A stretch of 64,000 nt of DNA from Ampullaceana balthica. Taxonomy: Eukaryota; Mollusca; Gastropoda; Lymnaeidae. Shown piece by piece: positions 30,464 to 42,060 of the stretch. Under the pieces are notes generated by a model that saw only the letters and a list, made by a program, of their open reading frames with translations, ran no database searches and was not told the DNA's origin. Numbering within the stretch: position 1 is the first letter of the stretch; every line of letters begins with the position of its first letter. The position numbers and the translations under genes are program-made. The stretch lies in NCBI GenBank assembly GCA_944989445.1, contig CALYLW010000040.1, forward strand, positions 2,027,318 through 2,091,317, in the 5' to 3' direction.

Positions 30464-30703
30464 GGGGCCGTCCATAAAGTACGTCACACTATTTTTGACC
30501 ATTTTAACTCCCCCCCTGTCACAAACTGTCACAAATCTTGGACCCCCCCCCCTAAAGTACGTCACACTTTCGAACAAAAATGTTGTTGTTTATTAACAAC
30601 ATAATTAAAATTTAATTTAAAACATCGTGACGTCACAAAGTGTCACACTTTCTTACACCCACCCCCCCCCCTCTGGAGCGTGGCGTACTTTACGGACGGC
30701 CCC
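30464..30703. mobile_element. short GGGGCC-family MITE (AAAGTACGTCAC subtype)
   Basis: A 240-bp element with ends GGGGCCGTCCATAAAGTACG and TTTACGGACGGCCCC. Flanks GAA and TAA are a possible decayed 3-bp duplication. Nested in the hAT. Confidence 0.75.
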
Positions 30704-30882
30704 TAAAAAGTATCTTGTATTTTATAAATTTGTATTTATAGGTATCTTATGCGGGCTCTTTTATTACTGCTTACATAAATATGGCATGCAATGGTAAACA
30801 TGTTCCCCACCTTTACTTCGTTTCAATTACAATTATTTATTCATGTTTATTAGTTTATAAAAACCATAATATAATAGACAAA

Positions 30883-31297
30883 CTGGCCGTCCATAAATGA
30901 CGTCACGCGATTTTGGCTAATTCCCCCCCCCTCCTCGTGACAGGTCATCACAAAAACTTAGACCCCTTCTTCAATAAGACATCACAAAGCTTTGCCCCCC
31001 ACCCCCCATAAAAGCCGGATTTTCTGTTTAAAAATGAGCATGTTTCAAATCATATTTTTTTCCTTTAAGTATGTTTTTATTGTAAAGCTGCACTCTAATA
31101 TGGTAACATTGATTTTACATAAACGTCGTTAAACAAAGTGTCAGTAATCAAATAGTTAAGTGGAGATTTGTATCTAAATTTGGGCGTTTTGACGTGACGT
31201 CACATTTCTTAAACACACTCTCCCTCGTCACAAATAGTCACAAATGTGTGACTCCCTCAAAAAAAACAGGTTCGTGACGTCATTTATGGACGAACCC
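30883..31297. mobile_element. simple GGGGCC-family element (AAATGACGTCACGC subtype)
   Basis: Ends CTGGCCGTCCATAAATGACG and ATTTATGGACGAACCC. At about 415 bp it lacks the 1.2-1.6 kb insert found in the long copies, while keeping the same flanking internal sequence (AAATCAAATAGTTAAGTGG). It therefore shows the short form of the family. Confidence 0.7.
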
Positions 31298-31496
31298 TAA
31301 AAAGGGCGGCAAATTGTAGACCGCCCCGGAGGGCAAAAGTTCTAGCTACGCCACTGGCGGTGCGCATTATATTGACACATTCTTGGTGTGACGTAGCGTG
31401 AGGGGATATGACGTCATATTGTGTTTATTTTCAGAATTACTTATTAACTTATTTGAATCGACTTTTAATGTAATCTAGAATGATTTCTCTTAAATA

Positions 31497-32975
31497 ATAA
31501 ATAGAAGTAAAAAAAAGATTTAAAAAAAAACACGTTTTTATAAGCGGACTAAAAAGGAGAAAATAAATTTTTAAAATTTAAAATACTAATACGTACTATG
31601 ATGTAATATGACTAATTTAAAAAAACCCGTAAAAAACAAGTTTTTGACTATAAATCCTTTATGTACGAGAAGTAACTAAAATGAATGTTCATTATAATAC
31701 CGCAGCGCAAGACCATCCAAAAATACAAAATTGTAGTTGTGTCGTAAAACATGTTTAATATAATGCGCACCGATCAGGAATATGTTTATAAAAAGTGTTG
31801 TCAATAAAATACGCACCTTATTGCGGCGACAGAAAGGTTGTTCAATATAATATGCACCGCGACACTCTATCTAAAAAAATAACATGATACATAGAGGATA
31901 AATAAAATAATCTAAAAAGTCAATAATTTAATGACGGTACATGCGATCGATCTGAAATTTTGATACATAGTTTTTATCATTGGCACCAAACTGCCTGCTA
32001 AATGTCAGCTCGCTAGCTTACGAGCAAGTGGGTTAAAACCGATCCAAAGTTTTGGAGACAAGGGCTCAACCAAACAGAAACGACGAGTTAATATAAAGGA
32101 TTTAATATTAAAAAAAACGTTAAAAAAACAAGTTTTTGACTAAATCCTTTATGTACGAGACGTAACTAAAAGAATGTTCATTATAATACGCAGCGCAAGT
32201 CCATCCAAAAAATACAAAAGTGTAGTTGTGTCGTAAAACAGGTTTAATATAATGCGCACCGATCAGGAATATGTTTATGAAAAGTGTTGTCAATAAAATA
32301 CGCACCTTATTGCGCGACAGAAAGGTTGTTCAATATAATACGCACCGCGACGCTCTATCTCAAAAAAATAACATGATACATAGGAATAAAATAAAGATAA
32401 TCTAAAAATTCAATAATTTAATGACGGTACATGCGATCGATCTGAAATTTTGATACATAGTTTTTATCATTGGCACAAAACTGCCTGCTAAATTTCAGCT
32501 CGCTAGCTTACGAGGAAGTGGGTTAAAAATCGATCCAAGGTTTTGGCGACAAGGGCGCAACCAGACACCACGAGTTAATATAAAGGATTTTTTTAAAAAA
32601 CCGTAAAAAAACAAGTTTTTGACTATAAATCCTTTATGTACGAGAAGTAACTAAAAGAATTTTCATGATAAAAATGGATCCAAAGTTTTGGCGACAATCA
32701 AGGGTGCAGACACCACGAGTTAATATAAACGATTTAAAAACGCGGGACGGGCGCTTCTCGGGCTTACCTAATTCAATTCACTCATTTTCTTACTCGTCAT
32801 TTGTAAACCCTAATCATTTTAGCCAAACGCCTAAAAAGCGCCCGCCCACGTTTTTAGTCATATTCCATCATAGTACATATTTGAAGTTTTAAATTTTAAA
32901 AATTTATTTTCTTCTTTGTAGTCCACTTTTAAAAACGTGGTTTTTAAAAATCGTTTTTTTACTTCTATTTATTTT
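31497..32975. mobile_element. hairpin (foldback) element interrupted by a MITE array
   Basis: The left arm (31497-31618, with TATAAGCGGACTAAAAAGGAG) pairs with 32853-32966 (TTCTTTGTAGTCCACTT). The arm continues after the inserted MITEs: ACGCGGGACGGGCGCTT at 32739 pairs with AAGCGCCCGCCCACGT at 32836. Removing 31619-32735 restores one long palindrome. Confidence 0.65.
31619..32735. mobile_element. three head-to-tail copies of the TATAAATCCTTTAT MITE-like repeat
   Basis: Two full copies (about 31619-32104 and 32105-32590) and one with an internal deletion (32591-32735). Each starts CGTAAAAAACAAGTTTTTGA and ends GAGTTAATATAAAGGATTT. Copies are strongly similar, so tandem duplication is recent relative to the hairpin. 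Confidence 0.7.
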
Positions 32976-33041
32976 ATTCTTGTGGACAGACACACCAACA
33001 AACAGGAACGAAAGTGAGTTAATAATAAAATAATGTAAAAA

Positions 33042-33476
33042 AATCTCTTTTTTAAACAGGACACGATTTTATTTACATATAGAAAGTGCACTAAAAAGAA
33101 TGAAAATAAATTTTTTCTATGAAAACAGGTGAAATCGGTGAACCTATCTACTTAAGATAAAAGCGTGGGGCGCCCATCACAAATTATTTCTCATTGCAAC
33201 TATTCTCTTACATATAGATAAATATTTCTAATTAATGTGATAGTAGCATTTATATGATCAAAGTTGTGAAACTTTTACTGTTTATTAATATTCATACAAA
33301 TTTGTATTTATGTTTCGCAGTCTTGTACACGATAGAGAGTTGCGATGAGCGCCCCACGCTTTTAAGTGCAGTAGATAGGTTCACCGATTTCACCTGTTTT
33401 CATAGAAAAATTTTATTTTCTTCTTTTTAGTGCACTTTCTATATGTAAATAAAAGCGTGTCCTTTTTAAAAAAATA
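33042..33476. mobile_element. foldback element with about 130-bp inverted arms
   Basis: The left arm includes ATATAGAAAGTGCACTAAAA and CAGGTGAAATCGGTGAACC then GCGTGGGGCGCCC. The right arm (33343-33476) is its reverse complement with few differences. The spacer is about 165 bp. No coding. Confidence 0.8.
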
Positions 33477-33889
33477 TTTTTTTACATTATTTTATTTTCT
33501 ACTTTTTAGTATCAACATTTTTTAAAAATTGATTTTTCAACCTTATCAATTCAATTTAATTAGTTAAACTTCATTGTCAATAACTTAAATGTGATAGTGG
33601 CTAGTGTAAAAAGAAAGATTATTCATTACAAATTTATGTATAAAAAATAATTGTCCCTAACTGAAAATTTGAACCTCGTACCACCCCCATGTCGGCAATC
33701 GATCACGCTTATATTTCGGCCAGCAAGACTTCTCGTTGATAGTACTTTTTAAAGTTATAATAAAAACTCTTTACCACCCACATCTGACGTCAACACATTG
33801 AGATTAATTGTATCCCTCTAGGGCGAATTGAGGCATGGTTCCTTGATGCGAGTGATAATATTTTATATAGACAAAAACTAAAAGTGCAT

Positions 33890-34085
33890 TAATTTAATTA
33901 CGGTACATTTGATCGATCTGAAATTTTAATACAATGCATTGTCATCCGCGATCTATATGTGGTAAAATTTGAGATCTCTAGGACTATCAGAATAGGTTTA
34001 ATTTAACGTTACAAGATTTGAAGGAAGGATAGATGGATACAACATACAAACAGTGTGACTTAAATAAAAGCGTGTAATAATAATA
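33890..34085. repeat. dispersed repeat, ATCGATCTGAAATTTT family
   Basis: It shares TTAATTACGGTACATT, GATCGATCTGAAATTTT and a terminal GGAT..ACA..AACA stretch with copies at 34610-35010. Class unknown; these blocks are also the core of the MITE-like repeats. Confidence 0.5.
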
Positions 34086-34102
34086 AAAACATGGTAATAA
34101 AT

Positions 34103-34432
34103 AAAGGAAAAAAATGATTTTTAAAACTACGTTTTTATAAGTGGACTAAAAAGAAGAAAATAATTTAAAACTTATAAGTTCAAGTACTTCGATTTAATAT
34201 GACTAAAAAAGTGGGGCGGGTGTTTGGTATAAAAAATAAATATGACTAATTTAGAAGGTAAAAGAGAGATCTATAAGTGAGAGAATGAGTGAACCGCATA
34301 TGTTAAACCTCATAAGCGCCCGTCTCACGTTTTTAGTCATATGAAATCGAAGTACTTGAACTTATAGGTTTTACATTATTTTCTTCTCTTTAGTCCACTT
34401 ATAAAAACGTGGTTTTAAAAAATCATTTTTTT
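34103..34432. mobile_element. foldback element with about 125-bp inverted arms
   Basis: The left arm (34103-34226, with CGTTTTTATAAGTGGACT and AAGTTCAAGTACTTCGAT) pairs with 34308-34432 (ATCGAAGTACTTGAACTTAT and AGTCCACTTATAAAAACG). It is the same family as the interrupted hairpin at 31497. Confidence 0.8.
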
Positions 34433-34609
34433 ACCTATTTTTTTTTAGTCCACTAATAAAAACGGTTTTTAAAAATATTTTTTACCTCTATTTATTTTAC
34501 CAAACACCTCATCAGCGCCCGCCCAACGTTTAATAACAAAGTGATGAGGTCACGGGGTGAACTCGCCACTTGAAATTAAACTACGGCAGGCGGGAACAGA
34601 TGCTTATAT

Positions 34610-35010
34610 AAAGATAAACTAAGAAATGCATTAATTTAATTACGGTACATTCGATCGATCTGAAATTTTGATACAATGTATTGTCAACCAAGATCTATCT
34701 GTGGTAAGATTTAGAGCTCTTTAGGACCATCAGAAGTGGTTTAATTTTACGTTGGAAAATTTGAAAAATTGCGGACAGACAGACACGAAAGCAAGTATAT
34801 AATAAAATATATATATAGCTAAAAAAGTTCAATAATTTAATAACGGTACATTCGATCGATCTGAAATTTTGATACAATGCATTGTCATCCAAGATCTATC
34901 TGTGGTAAAATTTTGAGATCTCTAGGACCATCAGAAGTGGTTTAATTTTACGTTGGCAGATTTGAAAAATCTTGGACAGACACACAATGCCACAGGAACG
35001 AAAGCGAGTT
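34610..35010. repeat. two tandem copies of the ATCGATCTGAAATTTT repeat
   Basis: Both copies (from about 34625 and 34833) share ATTCGATCGATCTGAAATTT, ATCTATCTGTGGTAA and GGACCATCAGAAGTGGTTTA in order. Confidence 0.65.
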
Positions 35011-35689
35011 AATAAAAACGTGGTTTAAAAAAATCGGAAATTCTTTGTTGGAAATTATGTTTAAACTAGAGATAACCCGCCAAAAATGACGGAATCATTT
35101 TTGGTTCAAACAGCACTATAAAAGAAAATCGACCGCAGCGCCACCTAACAGCACTACATCCATACAGACAACGGGAATCAATAACATAAGTAACTTATCC
35201 TTGTTTGATAAATACGAAAAATCAAACTTGCTGAAATGTACACAAAGTATTTCATAATTATAAATCCTCAAATCCTGTTTTTACATCGTTCCCTTTTCAA
35301 AAATTAAAATATAAGCTAAAACAATGAAGTCATATAATCGTGTTTTTTTTTACAGCGCGTCTTTCATTTATAATTATTTTGCACACCTTTTTGAGCGCCT
35401 TCCGATGCACGCCTTGTATTAAAATATAAGCTCAAACCTTTATAATAAAGGCGAAAAGGAATTTAATGGGTAAGCCCGAAAAAAAAACCATCAAAAGAAT
35501 AAAACAAAATCGATCGCAGCGCCACCTAACAGCATTACAAATTACATCCATACAACGGGAATTATGTATATTGATACTCATTCGAGTTTCTATTATTTGT
35601 TTTTTAATATTTAGTAGAAATAGAAGAGAAGACTAATTTCATAGTGGAAAACTTATGCTGAAGAGCAGTACTTTAAAAAACAACAACAA
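35011..35689. other. AT-rich intergenic, short duplicated motif only
   Basis: CGCAGCGCCACCTAACAGCA occurs twice (about 35132 and 35516) with similar surroundings (ATCCATACA..ACGGGAAT). This suggests two fragments of an unidentified repeat. No gene seen. Confidence 0.45.
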
Positions 35690-36085
35690 CCTTACAAACA
35701 AAGTTTTTGACTATAAATCCCTTAAATTTAAATATGAGACATAACTAACAGCATTGATTATGTTCAATATAATACGTACCGCGCGACAGATCCCTGTGAC
35801 ATCTCGATGGTTGGAGTGAAACTCCAGTGACCCGTGGAGTGGAGGTCAACTATAGCAGACGCTACAAAAGCTAGCTACAAGACTACATAGAGATAAACTA
35901 AAAATTAATTAATTTAATTACGGTACATTCGATCGATCTGAAATTTTGAAACAGTGCATTGTTAAGTGACACAAAACAATGTGCACAATTTCAGCTCGAT
36001 ACGATTACTGGAAATGGGTCATTTTTTTTACTTTTGTTTTTCCACATGTTTGACCACGACAAGACGGCGAAGTTAATATAAGGGT
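35690..36085. mobile_element. MITE-like repeat copy, TATAAATCC family
   Basis: It starts AAAGTTTTTGACTATAAATC and ends GAAGTTAATATAAGGGTTTT. The interior has ACGGTACATTCGATCGATCT and AATTTCAGCTCGAT, as in the 59-60 kb copies. Confidence 0.6.
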
Positions 36086-36417
36086 TTTAAAACAATGATA
36101 ATTTTCCAATGAGATTGTTGACAAACAGGAACAAAATGTTTTAAAAAAAAACTACTTATAAGTTTAATTAAAAATTTTCAATTTAAGACAGCTAAAAATA
36201 CTATGATTAATTTGTCAAATCACAAGCACTCGTTTCCTGAGACTCCGATAAACGTAAAACTCCATTCACGTCTAGTAAACACTTGTATCTTTGAAGCAAA
36301 CTGGCAATTACAATTTTGCTTTCCGATATTTACTTTCCGTCACATAATAAAACATCAGTATCTTGAACATAACATCGCTTGGTACGACAACTTCTTGTTA
36401 ACAACGGTGGTACAAAC

Positions 36418-36666
36418 TGTAAGTGGTTTACTTTTATATGTGTTTTGTAGGCGTTCTTACAATACAAACTTTCGTGCAATAAATCCTTGAAATACTATTG
36501 TCAACGAAATAACTTTAATATGCACACTATATACACAAATATAACTTTGAGGTTTCACAACGTGGAGACATCAGCCACACATTCGCCATTACTCTCAGAA
36601 CTGCCTTTCGCGCGCTTTTTACCCATGTGACCTCTCTGTCACTAATCTCGTGATTCTCACGTGACA
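36418..36666 (+). mobile_element. solo LTR 2 with 5-bp target duplication
   Basis: It begins TGTAAGTGGTTTACTTTTAT and ends CTCACGTGACA, flanked exactly by CAAAC (36413-36417 and 36667-36671). It is close in sequence to solo LTR 1. Confidence 0.87.
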
Positions 36667-36784
36667 CAAACATCATTTTATTAATGTAATCATCAATTCC
36701 ACCCCCCCACCCCAGTATGCACTATTTTAAAAAAAATGACACTCCAAGTTTCAAGTTAGTGATGTTCAATGACCAGAGTAACTC

Positions 36785-37515
36785 TTCTTTTTGGTGAGTA
36801 GTAGTAATTTACTGGTCATACTTGAACTATTTTGACTTTGCGAGTACTAGTATTTTACTGGGTGGATATGAAATGTTCTGACCTGTTGATTACTGGTACT
36901 TTACTGGGTGGACATGAACTATTCTGAATTGGTGAGTACTAGTATTGTACTGGGTTGACGTGAAATAATTTTTAGTGGGTGAGTGCTAGTACTTTACTGA
37001 GTTAGTTAGTTAGTTATTTCCTCTCGGGCCGAAGCGCACTGGGCAGAGTCATGTATTTTCATTTACGACGATCCGTCGCCAATTGTATTAGGTCTTGATT
37101 ATTTCTTAGACCCATGGTTGAGCTTTCTCTTTTGATTGTTCTATGTAGGGTTTCCTTTGGTCTTCCTTGTTTTCTTTTGCCTTTTGGTGTCCATATGAAG
37201 GCCTGACGAGGTAGTCTTCTCTCATCCATTCGAAGAACATGACCGATATAATTCCAACTTAACTGAGGGGACATGAAATATTTTGACTGGGTGAGTGCTA
37301 GTACTGTACTTGGTGGACATAACCAGTGCATTTTTCCCGCGTAACGTTGCGGGACGGCGTTCCGGCATATTTTTCCACATACATATTTTTATTACTACCT
37401 GGAATACTTTTTCACGTTGCGTTCCGGTCGGTACCTTTTTCCAAGCGTTTTGATACCTTTTTTTAAAGAAAAAAAGCTCTGTAAATAACTATTTTGACTT
37501 GGTGAGTATTAGTAC
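36785..37515. repeat. about 46-bp minisatellite with GGTGAGTACTAGTA, split by a retroelement
   Basis: Diverged units share GGTGAGTACTAGTA, TTTACTGGGTGGACATGAA and ATTTTGACT. Five or so units precede and two follow the inserted fragment at 37002-37261. Each conserved unit contains a GGTGAGT donor-like motif. Confidence 0.75.
37002..37261 (-). mobile_element. truncated non-LTR retroelement fragment in the minisatellite
   Basis: On the minus strand it reads YIGHVLRMDERRLPRQAF and GKRKQGRPKETLHRTIKRE, the common C-terminal end of many RTE/CR1-type reverse transcriptases. The 3' tail is a run of AACT units. ACTGAG flanks both sides (36996-37001 and 37262-37267). Confidence 0.8.
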
Positions 37516-37518
37516 TGT

Positions 37519-39240
37519 GGGGCCGTCCATAAATGACGTCACGCGATTTCCCCAGATTTTCGACCCCCTCCCCCCCCTCGTCACGCGTCGTCACAAAAAG
37601 TTAGAACCCCCTCAAAAAATACGTCACAAAGCTTTGACCCCCCCCCCAAACAACAACAACAAGAAAGTAAAAATACCTTATTTTATATTTGAAAATAAGT
37701 ATGTTTCAAATCACTTTTATTGTCATTTAAGTATTTATTATTTATTTAGTGAAGGTCTACATTGTAATATCGTAACCCGCGTGAAGCTTTTAAAAAAAAA
37801 TAATTTAACCGGCCTTCAGAAAACGAACCGTGTTAACATCCTTAAATTATATTTTATTTTAATGCATACAAATTAAACATTGATTATTAATCAACACGGT
37901 TAACGTCTTTGTTTAGAAAAAAAAATTATTTAAAAATAATATTTTTGAAAATGTATTTTTAAAAAATCCCTCAATTGACTGACGGGCATCCTATAAGAAA
38001 GAGGTCGGCGAACAGGGGTAAATTACCTCATCTGGGGTCAAAAGGGAGTTCTCGGGGGTAATGCAGACTCATTTGGGACATATGACATCCGCAACAATCA
38101 CTTGATTTATTAAAAAAACGTCATGTGTACGTGTACGCTTGGAACATATGCCCATTATTTAACCGGTTCCTTCCAGAAAATGCATTTTTAAAAATATGAC
38201 AACTATGTAGATTTCTTACCTACGTATTATATGAAGACACCTAAATCCACTATACTTTCATTTATATTGACACGAGTGACAATAATCTTAATCCACATGA
38301 CTTGACTGTATGAAGTAGACTTTCTGTGATATTTAAAATTAATGCCTTAAAAACTGAGCTAAGAAGAAAAGTTGTTTTGAGCTCCTCTCGCATTGCGATG
38401 TCAAGAATTTGATGCATTCAATAAAGGTAATGAATACGTGACTAATTTTGTCGGTCGCCGCAGACACCACGAGTTAATATAAAGGATTTAAAAATGGGCT
38501 CATTTATCATTATATCCAGAATGGCCAAGGGGCGTTTGACCAAAAACCAATCAAACAAATTATATAAAACTTAAAACGTTTATAATTCTATCAAATAGAC
38601 CCCCCCCCCTTAAAGAAAAAGAATATTCCGTGTCGTTTTGACTTAAAATATCTACACATAATCCTATTCAGATCATTTTTAGACACTTGTCATGCTTGTA
38701 AAACTCACCAGTTTCATTTTTAGGGGGAAGGGGGTTAACGACGCTCCCCCAAATCCCCGAGTCATGTTAGCTGGACCTAGAGTCTGGGGGTTGGGGGAAG
38801 GGGGTAAACGCACACGTAAACTTGTATATTTTGGGGTAACGGGCAAAAAAGTTCGCCGACTCCTGCCGTAAGAGAACCAAAGGGAGCTGCGGTTACATCA
38901 CAAATGCTTTGATGTCAACATCAAACGACGAGGGTAACAATTTCATAGATTATCTTGTGGGTTCTCAAACTTAAGGATTATAATAAGATTTATTTTTCGT
39001 GTCTTGATAGCTTACGCCAACCAGCGTCTGATGGCTTACGGACCGGCACATGGAGAAGCACTGATTAGTAATTAAATAAATTGTAAGCGACCAAATATTT
39101 CAGTGGAAGTTTTATTTAAAGTTACCCTTTTGATGTGACGTCACATTTTTTCAACCCCCTCCCTCCCCCTCGTCACGCATCGTCACAAAAGTGTGACCCC
39201 CTCCCCCCTTTGGTGCGTGACGTCATTTATGGACGTCCCT
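37519..39240. mobile_element. long GGGGCC-family composite element (copy 3)
   Basis: Ends GGGGCCGTCCATAAATGACG and CATTTATGGACGTCCC. The interior matches copies 2 and 4. It carries the nested hAT segment and, near 38449-38490, a later fragment of the MITE-like repeat end (ACCACGAGTTAATATAAAGG). The outermost right bases are mutated, so the 3-bp duplication is unclear. Confidence 0.75.
37999..38865. mobile_element. nested hAT-like segment inside copy 3
   Basis: Ends AAGAGGTCGGCGAAC and GTTCGCCGACTCCTG; flanks CTATAAGA and CCGTAAGA (6 of 8). Same insertion point as in copies 1, 2 and 4. Confidence 0.7.
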
Positions 39241-39886
39241 GTACGGAAAGGACATCGAACGCTTTTGGATGCATTTAATTTATTGAAATGGAAACATTGA
39301 ATCCTTATAATAAATGGCATGAGGTATATGTCTCCGTGAAAAATTGTTCATTGTTAAAACTTCAAATGTTTCAATGTGCTGTGTCAACTTATAAAATCTT
39401 CCAGGATGGGTAGGTTATGTTGTGTTCAGCAATGGAAAGGGAAGAGGGAGCACCGATCCCAATTTTTGAAATTTGTATGTCCAGGTAGTCATAGTAACTG
39501 CTGAAATGTTTATGTCTAGGTAGTCATAGTAACTTAATAGTAACTGCGGACTTCTAGAATCTATTTTAAAAAGTTGTTTGAAAAGGAATACAATTGTTTA
39601 ATTTTGACTATAATTATTATAATATTAAAATAAAAAAATTCATTATATAAAAAATTATGTATAAAACCGCAATAAAAAGTATGATATAGTTTTAGACTTT
39701 ATTTTAATCCACTTAAAGAAAACACATGCATTAAACTATGATTAAACCATCTCTTGCAAGGGTGTCCAGGCACGTAGTAACCGAGAGCCATTTTAGCAGT
39801 TAAAAAAATTGTCGAGAGCCGCATTGAAAAAATCCTTTCGTGATTTTAAAAAAAAAGTATTTTTATTGGGCATTTAATGCTTTAAA
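39241..39886. other. AT-rich, includes a possible hAT 3' end
   Basis: At 39757-39830, GTGTCCAGGCACG and GTCGAGAGCCGCATTG resemble the GAGCCGC-type termini seen near 48395. It may be the far end of the hAT whose transposase start lies at 47940-48200. The link is inferred from motif style, not from a duplication. Confidence 0.35.
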
Positions 39887-41401
39887 GGCGCGACGCCAAA
39901 ATTGTCATGCTTTACAAAAACAAAGGTGATTGCAGCGATTGCAATAACTATCGTGGTATCTCCTTATTGAGTATTGTGGGAAAGGCCTTTGCCAGAGTGG
40001 TCCTTGCACGCCTGCAAATTCTGGCACACAATGTCTACCCAGAATCACAATGCGGTTTTCGGGCTGGCCGATCAACCATGGACATGCTTTTCTCACTCCG
40101 TCAGCTACAAGAGAAATGTCGGGAGCGACAGAAACCCCTCTTCATTGCCTTCATAGATTTAACGAAGGCATTTGACCTTATCAGCCGCAAGGGTTTGCTA
40201 CGTATACTGGAAAAAAATAGGATGTCCGCCGCTGCTTCTCTCCATCATCGAGTCCTTCCACACCAATATGCACAGCACAGTGCTCTTCCACGGTGCCACC
40301 TCAGAACCCTTCCCAGTTTGTAGCGGAGTCAAACAGGGCTGCGTACTGGCTCCAACACTCTTTGGTATCTTTTTCTCGATGCTATTGCGACATGCTTTGG
40401 AGGTCTGCTCCAAGGGTGTGAACATTCATACAAGGACGGATGAAATCTATATGATAACAGCCGGCTCAGTGCGAAGAGCCAATTGGAAAATGTATTAATC
40501 AGAGAGTTACTCTTCGCGGATCACCCAGCCCTTACCCCACATACAGAGGCAGGACAACAAACAGTTAATCAATAAGTTCTCAGAGGCATGCAAGGATTTT
40601 GGTTTAACGATTAGCCTAAAAAAGATAAACATTATGAAACAAGGCACTGATTGTCTTCCAGCAATCTCCATTGAGGGAAACACCTTGGATATCGTCGAGG
40701 ATTTCACCTACCTTGGCAGTAACATCACAAGCACACTCTCCCTGGATAAGGAAATAGGAACCAGAATCGGCAAGGCCATATCATTAATGGCTAGGCTGAA
40801 TCAAAGAGTGTGGAACAATGCGCAGCTCACAGATAGGGACGAAAATCCCTGTGTACCAGGCATGCGTGCTCAGCACACTCCTCTATGGCAGTGAGTGCTG
40901 GACGACCTACGCCAAGCAAACAAAGCAGCTCAACAGCTTCCACTTACGATGCTTGCGTAGGATTCTATGCATCAAGTGGCAGGACAAGATCACCAATGTC
41001 GAAGTACTCAGAAGGAGCCATATGCTGAGTATGCACTCAATTCTGAGTGAGAGGCATCTGCGGTGGTTAGGTCATGTCCGCAGGATGAGCTCTGAGTGCT
41101 TTCCTAGAGCCTTGCTTTACGGTGAGTTGGCAACCGGTATGAGAAAAAGAGGTCGTCCCTCCTTGCGCTTCAAGGACGTCTGCAGGAAAGACATGTCATT
41201 GGCACAGATAGACCATAAAACGTGGGAGACCATTGCAGAGGAGCGCACGTCCTGGCGGGCAAAAGTGCGTGAGGGCATTCATGTCGCGGAAGCATCCCTC
41301 ATAGCTATGAGTTAAGACAGAAGGGTCAGGAGAAAGGGGAGGGCGGGGCAGAGGAGCAGGAGTACACGCCATCGTCCCATGAGGACGGACGGTTGCCATA
41401 C
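39887..41401 (+). mobile_element. RTE-like non-LTR retrotransposon, 5'-truncated, 11-bp duplication
   Basis: AATGCTTTAAA flanks both sides exactly (39876-39886 and 41402-41412). It contains a frameshifted reverse transcriptase and is GC-richer than its surroundings. The insertion lies in a possible hAT. Confidence 0.85.
39907..41315 (+). pseudogene. RTE-like reverse transcriptase, frameshifted
   Basis: Pieces in order: NNYRGISLLSIVGKAFARVV and SQCGFRAGRSTMDMLFSLRQ and FIAFIDLTKAFDLI (39907-40250); then in another frame SGVKQGCVLAPTLFGIFFSM (40325-40390); then DFTYLGSNITSTLSLDKEI (40700-40770); then LLYGSECWTTYAKQ and HLRWLGHVRRM and GRPSLRFKDVCRKDM to the stop at 41315. At least three frame changes occur, and the YADD box region near 40515 is damaged (GCGGATCACC). 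Non-functional. Confidence 0.88.
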
Positions 41402-41561
41402 AATGCTTTAAACATTTTTTGTTTTAGCCCTAACTGTATGTTGAAGAAATATATGCTTCACAGCCACACAATAGACAAATATATAAATGTGTAATTTATG
41501 AATAGAAACACACTAATATCATCAATATCAATCCTCAATTCAATATATATAATTCCCGTAG

Positions 41562-41822
41562 TCTGTATGTATGTACGTATGTATGTATGTATGTATGTAT
41601 GTACGTATGTATGTATGTGTATGTATGTATGAGTGTGTGTGTGCGAGTGTGTGTGTGTGCGTGTGCTTGTGCGTCTCTGTGTGTGTTAGTGTGAGTGTGC
41701 GTGTGTGTGTCAGTGTGTGTGTATCTCTGTTTGTGTGTCTGTGTGTGTGTATATCTGTGTGTGTTTTGTGTGTGTGTCTGTATGTCTTGTGTATGTGTGT
41801 ATGTACGTACGTACGTAATAGT
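41562..41822. repeat. (GTAT)n and (GT)n microsatellite
   Basis: TATG units grade into GTGTGTGT with interruptions. Long open frames across it are low-complexity artefacts. Confidence 0.95.
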
Positions 41823-42060
41823 TCATCGGTTCCTTTCTCATACTTTGTCTGTACTACGGGATCGGCCTTCCCAGCTAAAAAGATTATTTATGAAAAATTG
41901 GAATAAGAAGAAATAACAGTTTACCGGTATCCTAAAATTGAGTGTAAAAAGACAATTTAAAAAAAAATTGTTCACACGCCGTGAATCGATCGAGGACCGC
42001 TTGCACCGCAAGCCTACTTTCTTCCACACGAGCCTGATGAAAGATGTACATTTATAAAAT

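Larger units (their letters stand above)
28677..31356 (+). mobile_element. hAT transposon with transposase relic and two nested MITEs
   Basis: Left end CAGTGGTATAGCT and right end AGCTACGCCACTG are inverted repeats followed by GGGCGG-rich tracts. The flanks TCGGTGCG and GCGGTGCG match at 7 of 8 positions. The + strand carries a hAT transposase relic; two GGGGCC-family MITEs sit near the 3' end. Confidence 0.8.

Noticed and set aside
41571..41906. Cysteine/valine-rich frames
   Set aside because: They translate GT-rich microsatellite sequence and have no protein character.
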